The notes under the pieces are model-generated. The model made no database searches and was not told the origin of the DNA. It worked only from the letters and a program-made list of their open reading frames with translations. From positions 3,162,001 to 3,226,000 of the forward strand of contig NZ_CP053073.1 in NCBI RefSeq assembly GCF_013003985.1: a DNA stretch of 64,000 nt, read 5' to 3'. Positions 47,482 through 57,351 of the stretch are shown here, one piece after another (within the stretch, counting starts at the first letter, position 1; the number at the start of each line of letters is the position of its first letter). The position numbers and the translations under genes are program-made. This DNA is from Usitatibacter palustris. GTDB lineage: Bacteria; Pseudomonadota; Gammaproteobacteria; Burkholderiales; Usitatibacteraceae.

Positions 47482-48561
47482 ATGAGAACGGCAATTCTTG
47501 GATACATCCTGGCGACGCTGCTGGCCGTGACGTTCGCGGTCTCGCTCGCACCCGAGGCCAACGCGAAGAACGGCGGCAAGGAGCACAAGACCAAGAAGGA
47601 ACCTGCGAAACCGGCCGAGCCCGCACCCCAGTTCTGCTGGCGCGACTCCTATGGCCGCGGTGCCGGAACAATTCCCTCGGGTTGCGGCTCCGGCCAGAAC
47701 GACGCGGGCCTCTGCTACAACAACTGCAACGCGGGATACACGGGTGTCGGTCCCCTGTGCTGGCCGCATTGCCCTCCCGGGTTCAGCGATCACGGCGTGG
47801 GCTGCACCAAGCCCGCGGCCTACGGGCGCGGTGGCGGCTACCCGTGGCACGGCGCGGATGGATTCAGCGACAGCGGGATGCTCTCGCGCTGTCGTGCCGC
47901 GAATCCCGCCGGCTGCGAAATGGACGGTGCGATTGCCTATCCGGTGTGCAAGCCGGGCTTCCGCAAGATCGGCTGCTGCATCTGCTCGCCGAGCTGTCCG
48001 GCAGGCTTCACGGACACGGGTGCCACCTGCGTGAAGGCGAGCGTCGGCCGAGGCGTTGGCACGGTTCCCACCTCCTGTGCGCAGGGCCAGCAGAACGATG
48101 CGGGGCTGTGCTACCCGAATTGCAAGGCGGGCTACTCCGGCGTCGGTCCCGTGTGCTGGGGCAATTGCCCGGCCGGCATGACGGTGGGTTGCGGCATGGG
48201 TTGCGCCAACACCAGCAAGGCTTGCCAGGGCGCGGTGACCGACCAGGCCCTGACGGTGGTCGAGCTCGTGGCCACCATTGCACTGGCCGTCCCCACGGGC
48301 GGCGCGAGCGTGGCGGCCAAGGCCGCAGCCAAGACCTCGGCCGTCGCCGCGACCAAGGCGGCATCCAAGGGACTGACCAAGGAAGCGGTGAGGGCTGCGT
48401 TGCTCAAGGCCTCCAAGGACACCGGAAAGGCACTCACCCAGGCGCAGCTCGAGGAGGCGGTCCGCGCATCGACGGGCGAGGATTGGGATCCGTACTCGCT
48501 CGACCCGACCGGCATCGCGCAGATCGTGAAGGCCTACAACCACAAGACGTGCGGCAAGTAG
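47482..48561 (+). CDS. Exported protein with three Cys-rich GVGPxCW repeats
   Basis: This 359-residue protein has a signal peptide (about 1-28, ending EANA), a Lys-rich stretch, and repeat units at about 52-108, 110-185 (diverged) and 187-245. The core is YGRGAGTIP, C, NDAGLCYNNC-x-AGY-x-GVGP-x-CW and CP-x-GF-x-D-x-G. After the last repeat come CGMGCANTSKAC and a hydrophobic, Ala-rich helix (about 258-300), the same order as in the 42773-44740 protein. It lacks the tectonin domain. Most cysteines are probably paired, and the DsbA-like protein of the same operon could do that. Function is unknown; anchoring by the hydrophobic segment is possible. Confidence 0.72.
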   Translation: MRTAILGYILATLLAVTFAVSLAPEANAKNGGKEHKTKKEPAKPAEPAPQFCWRDSYGRGAGTIPSGCGSGQNDAGLCYNNCNAGYTGVGPLCWPHCPPGFSDHGVGCTKPAAYGRGGGYPWHGADGFSDSGMLSRCRAANPAGCEMDGAIAYPVCKPGFRKIGCCICSPSCPAGFTDTGATCVKASVGRGVGTVPTSCAQGQQNDAGLCYPNCKAGYSGVGPVCWGNCPAGMTVGCGMGCANTSKACQGAVTDQALTVVELVATIALAVPTGGASVAAKAAAKTSAVAATKAASKGLTKEAVRAALLKASKDTGKALTQAQLEEAVRASTGEDWDPYSLDPTGIAQIVKAYNHKTCGK

Positions 48562-48576
48562 GCAGCAACGTCGGCT

Positions 48577-48607
48577 GAAAAAAAAGGGCGCCCTCGGGCG
48601 CCCTTTT
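48577..48607. terminator. Bidirectional intrinsic terminator
   Basis: An 8-bp perfect stem (GGGCGCCC / GGGCGCCC, loop TC) is flanked by an A-run and TTTT, so it can stop transcription of the Cys-repeat operon on the plus strand and of the M48 gene on the minus strand. Confidence 0.9.
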
Positions 48608-48625
48608 CATTTCATCGCGTCGCCG

Positions 48626-49513
48626 CTACTTGGCGGCACCCATGGTCTGGCGGAAGCGGCCTTCGACCTGCGGCTGCGAGGCGTAGCGCTCGAGTGACGG
48701 CAGGACCTTCTCGAGCTCGCTGATGCGATCGGAGGGCGTGGGGTGTGTCGCGAACAACAGCGACGCGCCGGATTCCTCGGCCCGAAGCGACTGCAGCATC
48801 TGCAGCGCAGAGACCAATCCGAAAGGATCGTAGCCCGCGCGCGCCGCGAGGACGACGCCGACGCGATCCGCTTCGTATTCCATGCCGCGATCGAGCGGCT
48901 TCACGAGGAAGCCGTTCTTCACGAGATCGACGCCCATGCCCGCCGCGGCCGAACCGAGGCCCATGACGTCCTTGCCGCTGCGACCGAGCTTGTAGGAAGC
49001 GGCTTCCTTGCCGAGCGTGGCGAGCATGTCCGAGGACGCGCCCGACTGGATCGCCTGGAGCTGGTGCTTCTTCACGACGTGACCGATCTCGTGCGCGAGA
49101 ACGCCCGCGAGCTCGGACTCGCTGTTGAGCTTCTTCAGCAATCCCGAGGTCACCATGATCGTGCCTCCGGGCATCGCGAACGCATTGACCGTATCCGAAT
49201 CGAGAACGCCAAAGGACCACGGCAGGTCGGCGCGCTCGCTTTGCGAAGCGATCCAGCGGCCGACGCGATTCACGTAGCGCTGCAGGCGTTCGTCCGAATG
49301 CAGCTTTGCCGCACCGAGCACGCCCGCGGCGATGCCTTCGCCCAGGTGCACTTCGTCGTCCTGCGAGAATTCCTTGGACGCGGTCTTCGCGCTGTCACCG
49401 AGCTTTTTCGCGACGTCGATCGCGCGGCCGATGTCGAATTGCGCATGCGCCGCGGGAACGGCGAAGGCGAGGGCAACAGCGGCGAGAAGGGTCTTCATGG
49501 CGAGGCTCCGCAT
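48626..49513 (-). CDS. M48-family periplasmic metallopeptidase
   Basis: This 295-residue zinc protease has a signal peptide (about 1-24, ending AHA) and an M48 domain. The zinc motif HEIGH is at about 141-145, with the third ligand in EYEADRVG near 215. It resembles BepA/LoiP-type enzymes that cleave misfolded envelope proteins. The ATG at 49513 overlaps the stop of the SH3 gene (ATGA); an ATG five codons later is the alternative. Confidence 0.9.
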   Translation of the reverse strand: MRSLAMKTLLAAVALAFAVPAAHAQFDIGRAIDVAKKLGDSAKTASKEFSQDDEVHLGEGIAAGVLGAAKLHSDERLQRYVNRVGRWIASQSERADLPWSFGVLDSDTVNAFAMPGGTIMVTSGLLKKLNSESELAGVLAHEIGHVVKKHQLQAIQSGASSDMLATLGKEAASYKLGRSGKDVMGLGSAAAGMGVDLVKNGFLVKPLDRGMEYEADRVGVVLAARAGYDPFGLVSALQMLQSLRAEESGASLLFATHPTPSDRISELEKVLPSLERYASQPQVEGRFRQTMGAAK

Positions 49514-50034
49514 CAGGGGTTGCCCGGATAGGGCACGTTCTGCGCCGCGAGCTTCGCGTCGCGAGCGAAGCTCGCGGCGGCGTTCTTGTCGGCACGGAAC
49601 GACTGCATCTTCTTGAGCGCCTCGGGATTGGGCGAGGCGTTCTTGAGCTCCTCTTCCGAGAGGCCGCGCACGCCGATCGTCGCCATCTTCGCCTGCTCCG
49701 TCTTGGGCTTGCCGAAACCGAGCGCCGAGGTGAGCCCCGAAAGGCCGCCCGAACCCGACGACGATGTCACCGTGGACGCGAAGGTCAGGTGGAAGACGTT
49801 CACCCAGCCCTTTTGCGTGCCGGCCTCGACCTGCGTCCAGCCGCCGCTGCGGGCGAGGACCTTGAGCGGCGTTTTCTCGGGAAGGTTCGCGAGCGTCTTC
49901 GCATCCGACGCGGGCTTCTCGCGCAACTCGGTCGCGCGCTTGGTCACGGCCTGCTCCTGGGCGAAGGCCGCCGACGCGAGCACCGCGAAGGCCGTGATGG
50001 CGAATTTCTGTAGGAGGGATTTCATGCGCGCCAT
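49513..50034 (-). CDS. Exported SH3-domain protein
   Basis: This 173-residue protein has a signal peptide (about 1-25, ending AFAQ) and an SH3_3-type domain (about 30-85; ATELREKPASDAKTLANLPE...GWTQVEAGTQKGWVNVFHL). The rest is a low-complexity region and a helical tail. Such domains bind cell-wall peptides or other proteins. It is coupled to the M48 protease by an ATGA overlap and is likely its periplasmic partner. Confidence 0.8.
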   Translation of the reverse strand: MARMKSLLQKFAITAFAVLASAAFAQEQAVTKRATELREKPASDAKTLANLPEKTPLKVLARSGGWTQVEAGTQKGWVNVFHLTFASTVTSSSGSGGLSGLTSALGFGKPKTEQAKMATIGVRGLSEEELKNASPNPEALKKMQSFRADKNAAASFARDAKLAAQNVPYPGNP

Positions 50035-50042
50035 GATACCCC

Positions 50043-51281
50043 TTAGCGGATGAGGAGCGTCGCGAGCCCCAGCAGCAGGCCCATGCTCGCGACGTCGGTG
50101 GCCGTCGTCACGACGATGCTCGAGGCCGTCGCGGGATCGGCGCCGAGGCGCTTCAACGTGAGCGGGACGAGCGCGCCGGAAATGCCGCTCACCGCGCAGC
50201 TCGCGACCATCGCGACGCACACCGCCACGCCCAGCAGCACCGCATCGGGCGAATTCTGGGACGTCGCGAGGAAGTACATCGCGATCCCGGTCAGGACGCC
50301 GGTCACGGCGCCATTCGCGAGTCCCAGCAGCGCTTCCTTGATCACCAGCAGCTTCGCGCCGCCGGGCCGGATGTCGCCGAGCGTGATGCCGCGCACCGTC
50401 ACGGCCAGCGCCTGGCAGCCGGTATTGCCCGATTGCCCCGCGAGCACCGGCAGGAACGTCGCGAGGATCACCAGCTTGTCGACCGTGCCCTGGAAGAGCG
50501 CGACTACGCCCCCGGCGGCGAACGCCGTGACGAGGTTGATGAGCAGCCAGGGATTGCGGAACTTGAAGCTCTGGAAAAGCGGCGTGGCGATGCGCTCCTC
50601 GGCATCCACGCCGACCATCGCGCCGGGCTGCGCCGTGATCTCGAAGGCTTCTTCCTGGAAGAGCGTGCTCCCGCGCACGAGGCCCAGGAGCTTGCCGTTG
50701 ATGTCCGTCACCGGATACACCGGGAAGTGGCGGTTGAGCGTGCGCTTCATCGCGTCCGACAGGGGCAGGTCGGCGAGCAGCGTGAACGGATCGCGCAGCA
50801 TCACCTCCGCGAGCGGCGTGAGCCGGTCGCTGAAGAGGAGGTCGCGCATCGTGAATAGCCCGACGAGCCCGCCATCCTGGTCGATCACGTAGCCGTAGGT
50901 GATGAACGCCGAGCGCACGATCGGGCGCAGGCCGTCGATCGCATCGCCCACGGAAGTGTTCGGTCCGAAGACCGCGAGCGCGGGCTCCATGAGGCGCCCG
51001 ATGGTGCCGCGCTCGTAGCGATTGTTGCGGGACCACTGCTCGGCAAGCTCGGCCGGCGCCGCGGCGATGATGCGGGCGCGCGGCTCGACGTCGAGCGCAT
51101 CGAGGATGTCCTGCACCTGCGCGGGATTGAATTCCGAAAGGAGCTCCAGTGCGCGCGCCGGCGGTTCAAGGCCGAGCAGGAGTGCGGCTTCGTGCGGCGG
51201 GCTCGAGCGCAGCTGCGCGACGAAGGCGACACGCGCAGCGGCTTGAGCGTCGAGGGGAGTGCTTTTGGTCGCGTTCTTCAA
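50043..51281 (-). CDS. mgtE: Magnesium transporter MgtE
   Basis: This 412-residue protein has a cytosolic N-domain, two CBS domains (about 120-240) and five transmembrane helices (about 270-410), with the pore region PVLAGQSGNTGCQALAVTVRG. It admits Mg2+ when internal Mg2+ is low. The N-terminal domain is a little shorter than in the 450-residue family norm. Only 24 bases separate it from metF upstream, so no magnesium riboswitch fits there; it probably sits on the ahcY-metF transcript. Confidence 0.92.
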   Translation of the reverse strand: MKNATKSTPLDAQAAARVAFVAQLRSSPPHEAALLLGLEPPARALELLSEFNPAQVQDILDALDVEPRARIIAAAPAELAEQWSRNNRYERGTIGRLMEPALAVFGPNTSVGDAIDGLRPIVRSAFITYGYVIDQDGGLVGLFTMRDLLFSDRLTPLAEVMLRDPFTLLADLPLSDAMKRTLNRHFPVYPVTDINGKLLGLVRGSTLFQEEAFEITAQPGAMVGVDAEERIATPLFQSFKFRNPWLLINLVTAFAAGGVVALFQGTVDKLVILATFLPVLAGQSGNTGCQALAVTVRGITLGDIRPGGAKLLVIKEALLGLANGAVTGVLTGIAMYFLATSQNSPDAVLLGVAVCVAMVASCAVSGISGALVPLTLKRLGADPATASSIVVTTATDVASMGLLLGLATLLIR

Positions 51282-51305
51282 GAGGAAGCTCCCTGTGGTT
51301 CGTGC

Positions 51306-52157
51306 CTAGAGGCCCAGGCGTTGCCAGATCGTCGAGGTGGGTCCTGCCTGGTTGAGCGTGTAGAAGTGCAAGCCGGGCGCGCCCTGCTGGAGCAGGCGAT
51401 CGCAAAGCTCGGTGACGACGTCGAGGCCGAAGGCCTTGATCGACGCCGTGTCGTCGCCGAAGCCTTCGAGCTTCATGCGCATCCAGCGCGGAATCTCCGC
51501 GCCGCAGGCGTCCGAGAAGCGCGCGAGCTGGGAAAAATTCTGGATCGGCATGATCCCCGGGACGATCGGCAGGTCGATGCCCAGCGCCTCGACCTGGTCG
51601 ACGAAGTGGAAGTACGCATCCGCATTGAAGAAGTACTGCGTGATCGCCGAGCTCGCGCCCGCATCGACCTTGGCCTTGAATGCGGCGAGGTCGGCCTGCG
51701 CCTTGCGCGCCTGCGGGTGGTACTCCGGATAAGCGGCCACTTCGATGTGGAACGCGCTCCCGGTTTCCTCGCGGATGAACTGCACGAGCTCCGAGGCGTA
51801 GCGGAATTCACCCGACACGGCCATGCCTGAAGGAAGGTCGCCGCGCAGCGCGACGATGCGCTTGATGCCGTTGGTGCGGTACTCGTTGATCACTTCGCGG
51901 ATCGATTCGCGCGTCGACGCGACGCACGAAATATGCGGCGCGGCTTCGTGGCCTTCGGCGCGGATCTCGAGCACGGTGGCGAGCGTGCCCTCGCGCGTCG
52001 AGCCGCCCGCGCCGAAGGTCACGGAAAAGAACGCGGGGTCGAGCTGCGCGAGCTGCCTGCGCGTGGCGCGAAGCTTCTCCACGCCCTCGGGCGTCTTCGG
52101 CGGGAAGAACTCGAAGCTGAAGAGGCGCGGCCGCTTGCGTTGCGATTGCATGGTCAT
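51306..52157 (-). CDS. metF: Methylenetetrahydrofolate reductase
   Basis: This 283-residue FAD enzyme makes 5-methyl-THF for methionine synthesis. It starts with the family segment SFEFFPPKTPEG and keeps FSVTFGAGGSTREGT, RGDLP near residue 105, and the TQYFFNADAYFHFVD region. The ATG chosen overlaps the stop of the hydrolase gene (ATGA). It belongs to the ahcY operon under an SAH riboswitch. Confidence 0.95.
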   Translation of the reverse strand: MTMQSQRKRPRLFSFEFFPPKTPEGVEKLRATRRQLAQLDPAFFSVTFGAGGSTREGTLATVLEIRAEGHEAAPHISCVASTRESIREVINEYRTNGIKRIVALRGDLPSGMAVSGEFRYASELVQFIREETGSAFHIEVAAYPEYHPQARKAQADLAAFKAKVDAGASSAITQYFFNADAYFHFVDQVEALGIDLPIVPGIMPIQNFSQLARFSDACGAEIPRWMRMKLEGFGDDTASIKAFGLDVVTELCDRLLQQGAPGLHFYTLNQAGPTSTIWQRLGL

Positions 52158-53005
52158 TGTCCGTGGGTCGTGGTGCGCAGGAACTTCTCGACGGGCTCGG
52201 CCCAGTTCGCGACGTTGCCGAAATAGAGGTGCCCGTCCCTGCCGAATGGAGGCATCTGCATAAGCTGCGCGCGCCCGCCCGCAGCGGTGAAGGCGCCGTG
52301 CATGCGGCGCACCAGCGCGGGACCGAAGTACAGGTCGTTCTCGCTGTAGATCCAAAGCTGCGGCACGCGCGAGGTCTTGCCATAGCGTGCAACGGCATCC
52401 ACCAGGTTCTCTTCGACGCACACGGAACCCGGCGCTTGCGATCCGCGCCCTCCGGCAAAGTTGACCACTGCGACAAGACCCTCGATCGGCTGCGACGACG
52501 CCGCGATCGAACCCCAGCCGCCGGCGGATTGACCGACGAGCACGACACGCTTCGCATCGAGCGCGGGATTGCCGCGAACCGCCGCGAGCGACGCCGTGAT
52601 GTCGCGCACGGTCTCGAGCCCGGCGTTGTAGTAGTCGGGTCCCCGGCACGAGCCGTAGCCTTCGGCCCAGTCGCCGCCGGAATCGCCGTAACCGCGGCGC
52701 GTCGGCACGAGAACGGCAAAGCCCATCGCGACGAATGCGCGGCTCTGCGCCTGCAGGCGCACGCGCCCGCCGCGCCGGCGGTCATCCGGGTTGCGCGGAC
52801 TGCCGTGGGAAAGCACGGCGACCGGGAACGGACCCGGGCCGGGCGGTTGATAGAGCGTGACTTCGATTTCGTCGGGTCGGCCCCAGGTGGCCGGGACCGA
52901 CGCGCGCAAGACTTTCTCGATGGGCGGTTCACGCGCATCGGGAAGAGCGGCCGCCGCGGAAAGAACCGCGGCGGCGCTCGCAATCGCGACGAGGCCGCGA
53001 AGCAT
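52154..53005 (-). CDS. Exported alpha/beta hydrolase (dienelactone hydrolase-like)
   Basis: This 283-residue serine hydrolase has a signal peptide (about 1-20, MLRGLVAIASAAAVL...). The oxyanion-side segment VAVLSHGSP is followed by the nucleophile motif GQSAGG (S near 155) and a C-terminal His in DGHLYFG. The substrate is unknown; it resembles dienelactone-hydrolase or peptidase-type proteins. It sits between ahcY and metF, coupled to metF by ATGA, though no role in the SAM cycle is evident. In many betaproteobacteria this place holds a small membrane protein. Confidence 0.78.
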   Translation of the reverse strand: MLRGLVAIASAAAVLSAAAALPDAREPPIEKVLRASVPATWGRPDEIEVTLYQPPGPGPFPVAVLSHGSPRNPDDRRRGGRVRLQAQSRAFVAMGFAVLVPTRRGYGDSGGDWAEGYGSCRGPDYYNAGLETVRDITASLAAVRGNPALDAKRVVLVGQSAGGWGSIAASSQPIEGLVAVVNFAGGRGSQAPGSVCVEENLVDAVARYGKTSRVPQLWIYSENDLYFGPALVRRMHGAFTAAGGRAQLMQMPPFGRDGHLYFGNVANWAEPVEKFLRTTTHGQ

Positions 53006-53015
53006 TGCGGACCGG

Positions 53016-54431
<1,416 letters not shown>

Positions 54432-54524
54432 GGTCGGTCCTTTCGTCAAGGCGACCAGCTCGAGGCGGGAGAACGAGAGTGCGGAACAATCCGCTCGTCC
54501 GCCGTGAAGCCAGTCACGGTTAAC

Positions 54525-54592
54525 GAGCGCCGTTGCAGTGGAGATTCCCTGAGCCTGGCGGACATGGCGTCCGTTGCAACGCTCCTCAGGAG
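54525..54592 (-). ncRNA. SAH riboswitch controlling ahcY
   Basis: Read on the minus strand, the core is CCTGAGGAGCGTTGCAAC, then GCCAGGCTCAGG, then AACGGCGCTC. This matches the conserved core of the S-adenosylhomocysteine riboswitch, including the P1 pairing (CCTGAG with CTCAGG) and the pseudoknot partner GCGCTC. On binding SAH it raises expression of ahcY, metF and the genes after them. Confidence 0.88.
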
Positions 54593-54698
54593 AGGCGCCA
54601 TTTTACCCGAGACCGGCGGGCCGCGCAGCCGCCAAATTAGGGCGGATTCCGGCCGTAACGCGTGCTACGTTGCAGCCAAATTCCCGGAGGAACTGTCC

Positions 54699-55328
54699 AT
54701 GAAGAAGCCCTTGCTGGTCGGTGCAGCCGGCTGCGGATCCGTCATCGTCGAATGCGGATTCAATGTCGCCGGCCTCGCCTATGACTACGAACAGGTCGAC
54801 TACGCCGACGACAGCCCGACGCGCCCTCGCCTGCTCGAGCTCAATCCGCTGGGCCAGGTGCCCACGCTGGTGCTGCCCGACGGCAAGGTGATCGCCGAGA
54901 GCTTCGCCATGCTCCACTGGATCCAGGACCAGGTGCCCGCCGCGCCGCTCATTCCGCCCAAGGGGGACGCGGCACGCACGGACTTCTATCGATGGGGGGT
55001 GTTCCTGATCGCCGCGGTTTATCCCACGTGGACGTACGGCGACGACGGGAAGAAGTGGGTGGCGGGCGACGCGGCGGCCGGCAAGGCCCTGCGCGAAGCC
55101 ACCGACGATCACCGCAAGAAACTGCTCAAGCAGATGGAAGCGGCGTGCTCGGCGCCGCACTTCCTTGGCGAGCGCTTCAGTGCGATCGACCTTTATCTCG
55201 CGGCGATGAGCCACTGGCGGCCGGGCCGCAAGTGGTGGGCCTCCGATGCGCCGAAACTGCTCGCCGTCGCCGATGCCGCGAAGGCGCGACCCGAAGTCGG
55301 CAAGGTTCTCGCGCGCGACTTCAGCTGA
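54699..55328 (+). CDS. Glutathione S-transferase-family protein
   Basis: This 209-residue GST has an N-terminal thioredoxin-like domain (LLVGAAGCGSVIVECGF, LNPLGQVPTLVLPDGKVIAES) and an all-helical C-terminal domain (about 90-205). The usual N-terminal catalytic Ser/Tyr/Cys region reads AAGCGS, so C12 or S14 could activate glutathione. The substrate is unknown. It is divergent from ahcY; the riboswitch and both promoters lie in the gap. Confidence 0.82.
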   Translation: MKKPLLVGAAGCGSVIVECGFNVAGLAYDYEQVDYADDSPTRPRLLELNPLGQVPTLVLPDGKVIAESFAMLHWIQDQVPAAPLIPPKGDAARTDFYRWGVFLIAAVYPTWTYGDDGKKWVAGDAAAGKALREATDDHRKKLLKQMEAACSAPHFLGERFSAIDLYLAAMSHWRPGRKWWASDAPKLLAVADAAKARPEVGKVLARDFS

Positions 55329-55331
55329 GCG

Positions 55332-55607
55332 TCAGCCGCGGGCGCCGAACTTGTACTTCTCGGTGCCTTCGTCCTCGGCGTTCTCGACCTTCTGGAGCTT
55401 CGGCTTCTCGGAGAGCAGACCGAACGTGTCCTGCAACGTGATCGCGGCGAGGACGAGATCCTCGCTGTCGCTCTGCGTCGCCTTCGAAAGCACTTCGGAA
55501 GCGTAGTTACGGTCGTGGGTGAGGCGCTGCACGTCGATCTCGAGGCCCAGGGCCTTGCGGGCCGAGACCTTCACCTTCGCGAGCAGCTTGAGCGTTTCCT
55601 GGTCCAT
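55332..55607 (-). CDS. Small hypothetical protein at the end of the gas-vesicle region
   Basis: This 91-residue acidic helical protein has no signal peptide (MDQETLKLLAKVKVSARKAL...). A strong GGCAGGAGGAG precedes the ATG. No family is recognised. It lies 174 bases downstream of the lysozyme-like gene on the same strand and may belong to another unit. Convergent with the GST gene. Confidence 0.62.
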   Translation of the reverse strand: MDQETLKLLAKVKVSARKALGLEIDVQRLTHDRNYASEVLSKATQSDSEDLVLAAITLQDTFGLLSEKPKLQKVENAEDEGTEKYKFGARG

Positions 55608-55781
55608 GGGACGAACTCCTCCTGTTGGGGGTGGGTGCGCTACTCCGAGGAGGGTTGTTGCGGGCGTGCCTCATAGGGCACGCCTCTCGTGTGGCGACAT
55701 TGGGCCACAGGCGAGTGCAAATATCCAATGCGGTATCGCACAGTTTCCGCAGGGAAAACCCGGCGGGCGAACTCGTTCAGC

Positions 55782-56276
55782 TCACGCCTGGGCCCGGCGG
55801 CGTCGGGCAGGTGACGGCTTGCCCGCGTAGTGCTGGTAGGTCGCCATGACCTGTTCGAACGTGCGCTCGGGCTGCCCGTAGCCGGCGCCCGGAAGGCTTG
55901 CCCACTCCTTGCGGCACTTGCGCACGGCTTCCGCGATCCGGCCCGCGATCACGTCCTCGAGCGCGCCGCGCTGCGCGATGAGCGCCACGGCTCCGAGGTC
56001 CTGGTTGTCCGGTGAGAAATCCTCGAACTGGAATTGCCGGACCAGCCCGTCCCACGTCCTCGCCAGGAATTGATACGCGCCGGCCGCCGTGGATGTAAGA
56101 CGGCCTACAGTGACCTTGCGATGCGGGTGTTGCCAGGGCGGAACGTTGAAGAGAGCGCCGCCGAACATTACCCGGTACGCGGTGTCGGACTGATTCGACT
56201 CTCCCTGGCGGATCAGGCGCAGGAAAGCGACCACGTTCCTGTGCCGTACTGCGATACGGAATTCATCTCGTGTCAT
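55782..56276 (-). CDS. Lambda-R-like endolytic transglycosylase (GH104 type)
   Basis: This 164-residue protein resembles the lambda R endolysin: LRLIRQGESNQ holds the catalytic glutamate (about E26), followed by GGALFNVPPWQHP, STAAGAYQFLARTWDGL, FSPDNQDLGAVALI and WASLPGAGYGQPE. It has no signal peptide, like phage endolysins, and no holin was seen. It starts 16 bases after gvpK and so appears to be the last gene of the gas-vesicle operon. By family it would cut peptidoglycan; why it sits here is unknown. It may be a prophage relic or serve cell lysis or wall remodelling. Confidence 0.8.
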   Translation of the reverse strand: MTRDEFRIAVRHRNVVAFLRLIRQGESNQSDTAYRVMFGGALFNVPPWQHPHRKVTVGRLTSTAAGAYQFLARTWDGLVRQFQFEDFSPDNQDLGAVALIAQRGALEDVIAGRIAEAVRKCRKEWASLPGAGYGQPERTFEQVMATYQHYAGKPSPARRRRAQA

Positions 56277-56292
56277 TCGAAGTCTCCTTCAT

Positions 56293-56676
56293 TCACATCA
56301 GCCTGCCCAGCGGGCCGAGATCGAGATTCAAGTCGCGGCGCTTGAGGTCGAAGCGCTGCGCGAGATCGTCGACGGTCTGTTCGAGGATCATCAACGCACG
56401 GCCCACGTCTTCGATTTCGGCCGCGGTGAGCGAGCCGGCCTCCATGCGGGTGATCGCCTGGCGCTCGAGCAGGCTGCGCACGAATTCCACAAGCGTGAGC
56501 ACGAGCTGCACCACGGAACGCTGCACGTCTTCGGGCCTGGCGTTCCAGCGCGGGGCACGCTCTGCCATCCCTTCGAGCTCCGAGCACAGCGGCGCGAGCT
56601 CGGCGGCCGTCAGCCCGCCGGCAATACCAACCAGCGGCCTGCGCGTGGATCCCTTGGGATTCTTTTGCGTTGCCAC
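56293..56676 (-). CDS. gvpK: Gas vesicle protein GvpK
   Basis: This 127-residue helical protein has the GvpK core NARPEDVQRSVVQLVLTLVEFVRSLLERQA (residues about 41-70), RMEAGSLTAAEIEDVGRAL and the end DLNLDLGPLG. GvpK is needed for gas-vesicle formation in other organisms but its exact role is open. The start is GTG, three bases after the stop of the GvpL-like gene. Confidence 0.92.
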   Translation of the reverse strand: MATQKNPKGSTRRPLVGIAGGLTAAELAPLCSELEGMAERAPRWNARPEDVQRSVVQLVLTLVEFVRSLLERQAITRMEAGSLTAAEIEDVGRALMILEQTVDDLAQRFDLKRRDLNLDLGPLGRLM

Positions 56677-56679
56677 TGG

Positions 56680-57351
56680 CTACAATCTTCCGAATGCGTA
56701 CGGCGGGAACGGACCGGTGAGCGTCATGCGAACGCACTCGGCCTCGGCGGTGCGATGCATGGCCCGGGCATAGGCCGCCACGCAACCCTGCGGAACCAGG
56801 TGATGAACACTGACGATTCCCGCCCGCTTCTCGATCCGCTCGGCGCGCACCCACCGCGAAACGGCGGGCAGGAGCGGCGCGAGGGAAGGCACCTCGTCCT
56901 CGCGGACCGTGGTGATCGCCCGAGCCTGGAGGTACGCACGGCCTGTGGCGGCGCGCGCGTCCTGGTCGGACTTCGCCGGCCGCCCGCACCCGTGGTCGAC
57001 TCCCCTCAGCGTCATCTGCACGCGGCCTCGCAGGAGGCACAGCTTCGCCCGCAATGGGGTCGCGTGCGCCTCGAGGACCTGCCGCAGGTCCTCGGTGCCG
57101 GCGAGGCAGCTTCCGAAGCGAAGGGGAACGACCGCCGGAAACCGGCAGGCAAGCGCGCGCACGACGGCGTCGTGCTTTCGGAAAGCGGTGATGTTCACGC
57201 GCGGGGCACGAACCAATTCGCCGATGACCGCCGCCAATCCCGCGGCGGCGAAGATCTGCAGCGGCTCGCCGGCCACGCCGGTCAGGTCCACGCGCGCATG
57301 CAAGCGCGGACACACTGCATAGACATACAGGAGGGACCGGGCCGGCTTCAT
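56680..57351 (-). CDS. gvpL: Gas vesicle GvpL/GvpF-family protein, copy 3
   Basis: This 223-residue protein begins LLYVYAVCP and ends LTGPFPPYAFGRL, the two ends typical of GvpF/GvpL. The middle has a FRKHDAVVRALACRFPAVVPLRFGS segment (about 60-84, given by position), which matches the family. It is the third such protein in the operon and the shortest. GvpF/L proteins bind GvpA and help shell assembly. The ATG overlaps the stop of the GvpS-like gene. Confidence 0.88.
   Translation of the reverse strand: MKPARSLLYVYAVCPRLHARVDLTGVAGEPLQIFAAAGLAAVIGELVRAPRVNITAFRKHDAVVRALACRFPAVVPLRFGSCLAGTEDLRQVLEAHATPLRAKLCLLRGRVQMTLRGVDHGCGRPAKSDQDARAATGRAYLQARAITTVREDEVPSLAPLLPAVSRWVRAERIEKRAGIVSVHHLVPQGCVAAYARAMHRTAEAECVRMTLTGPFPPYAFGRL

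Noticed and set aside
51282..51305. Possible magnesium riboswitch before mgtE
   Set aside because: Only 24 bases lie between metF and mgtE, too short for any such element.
55782..56276. Prophage remnant around the lysozyme-like gene
   Set aside because: No holin, spanin, integrase, terminase or tail gene, and no attachment-site repeats were seen near it; it sits within the spacing of the gvp operon.
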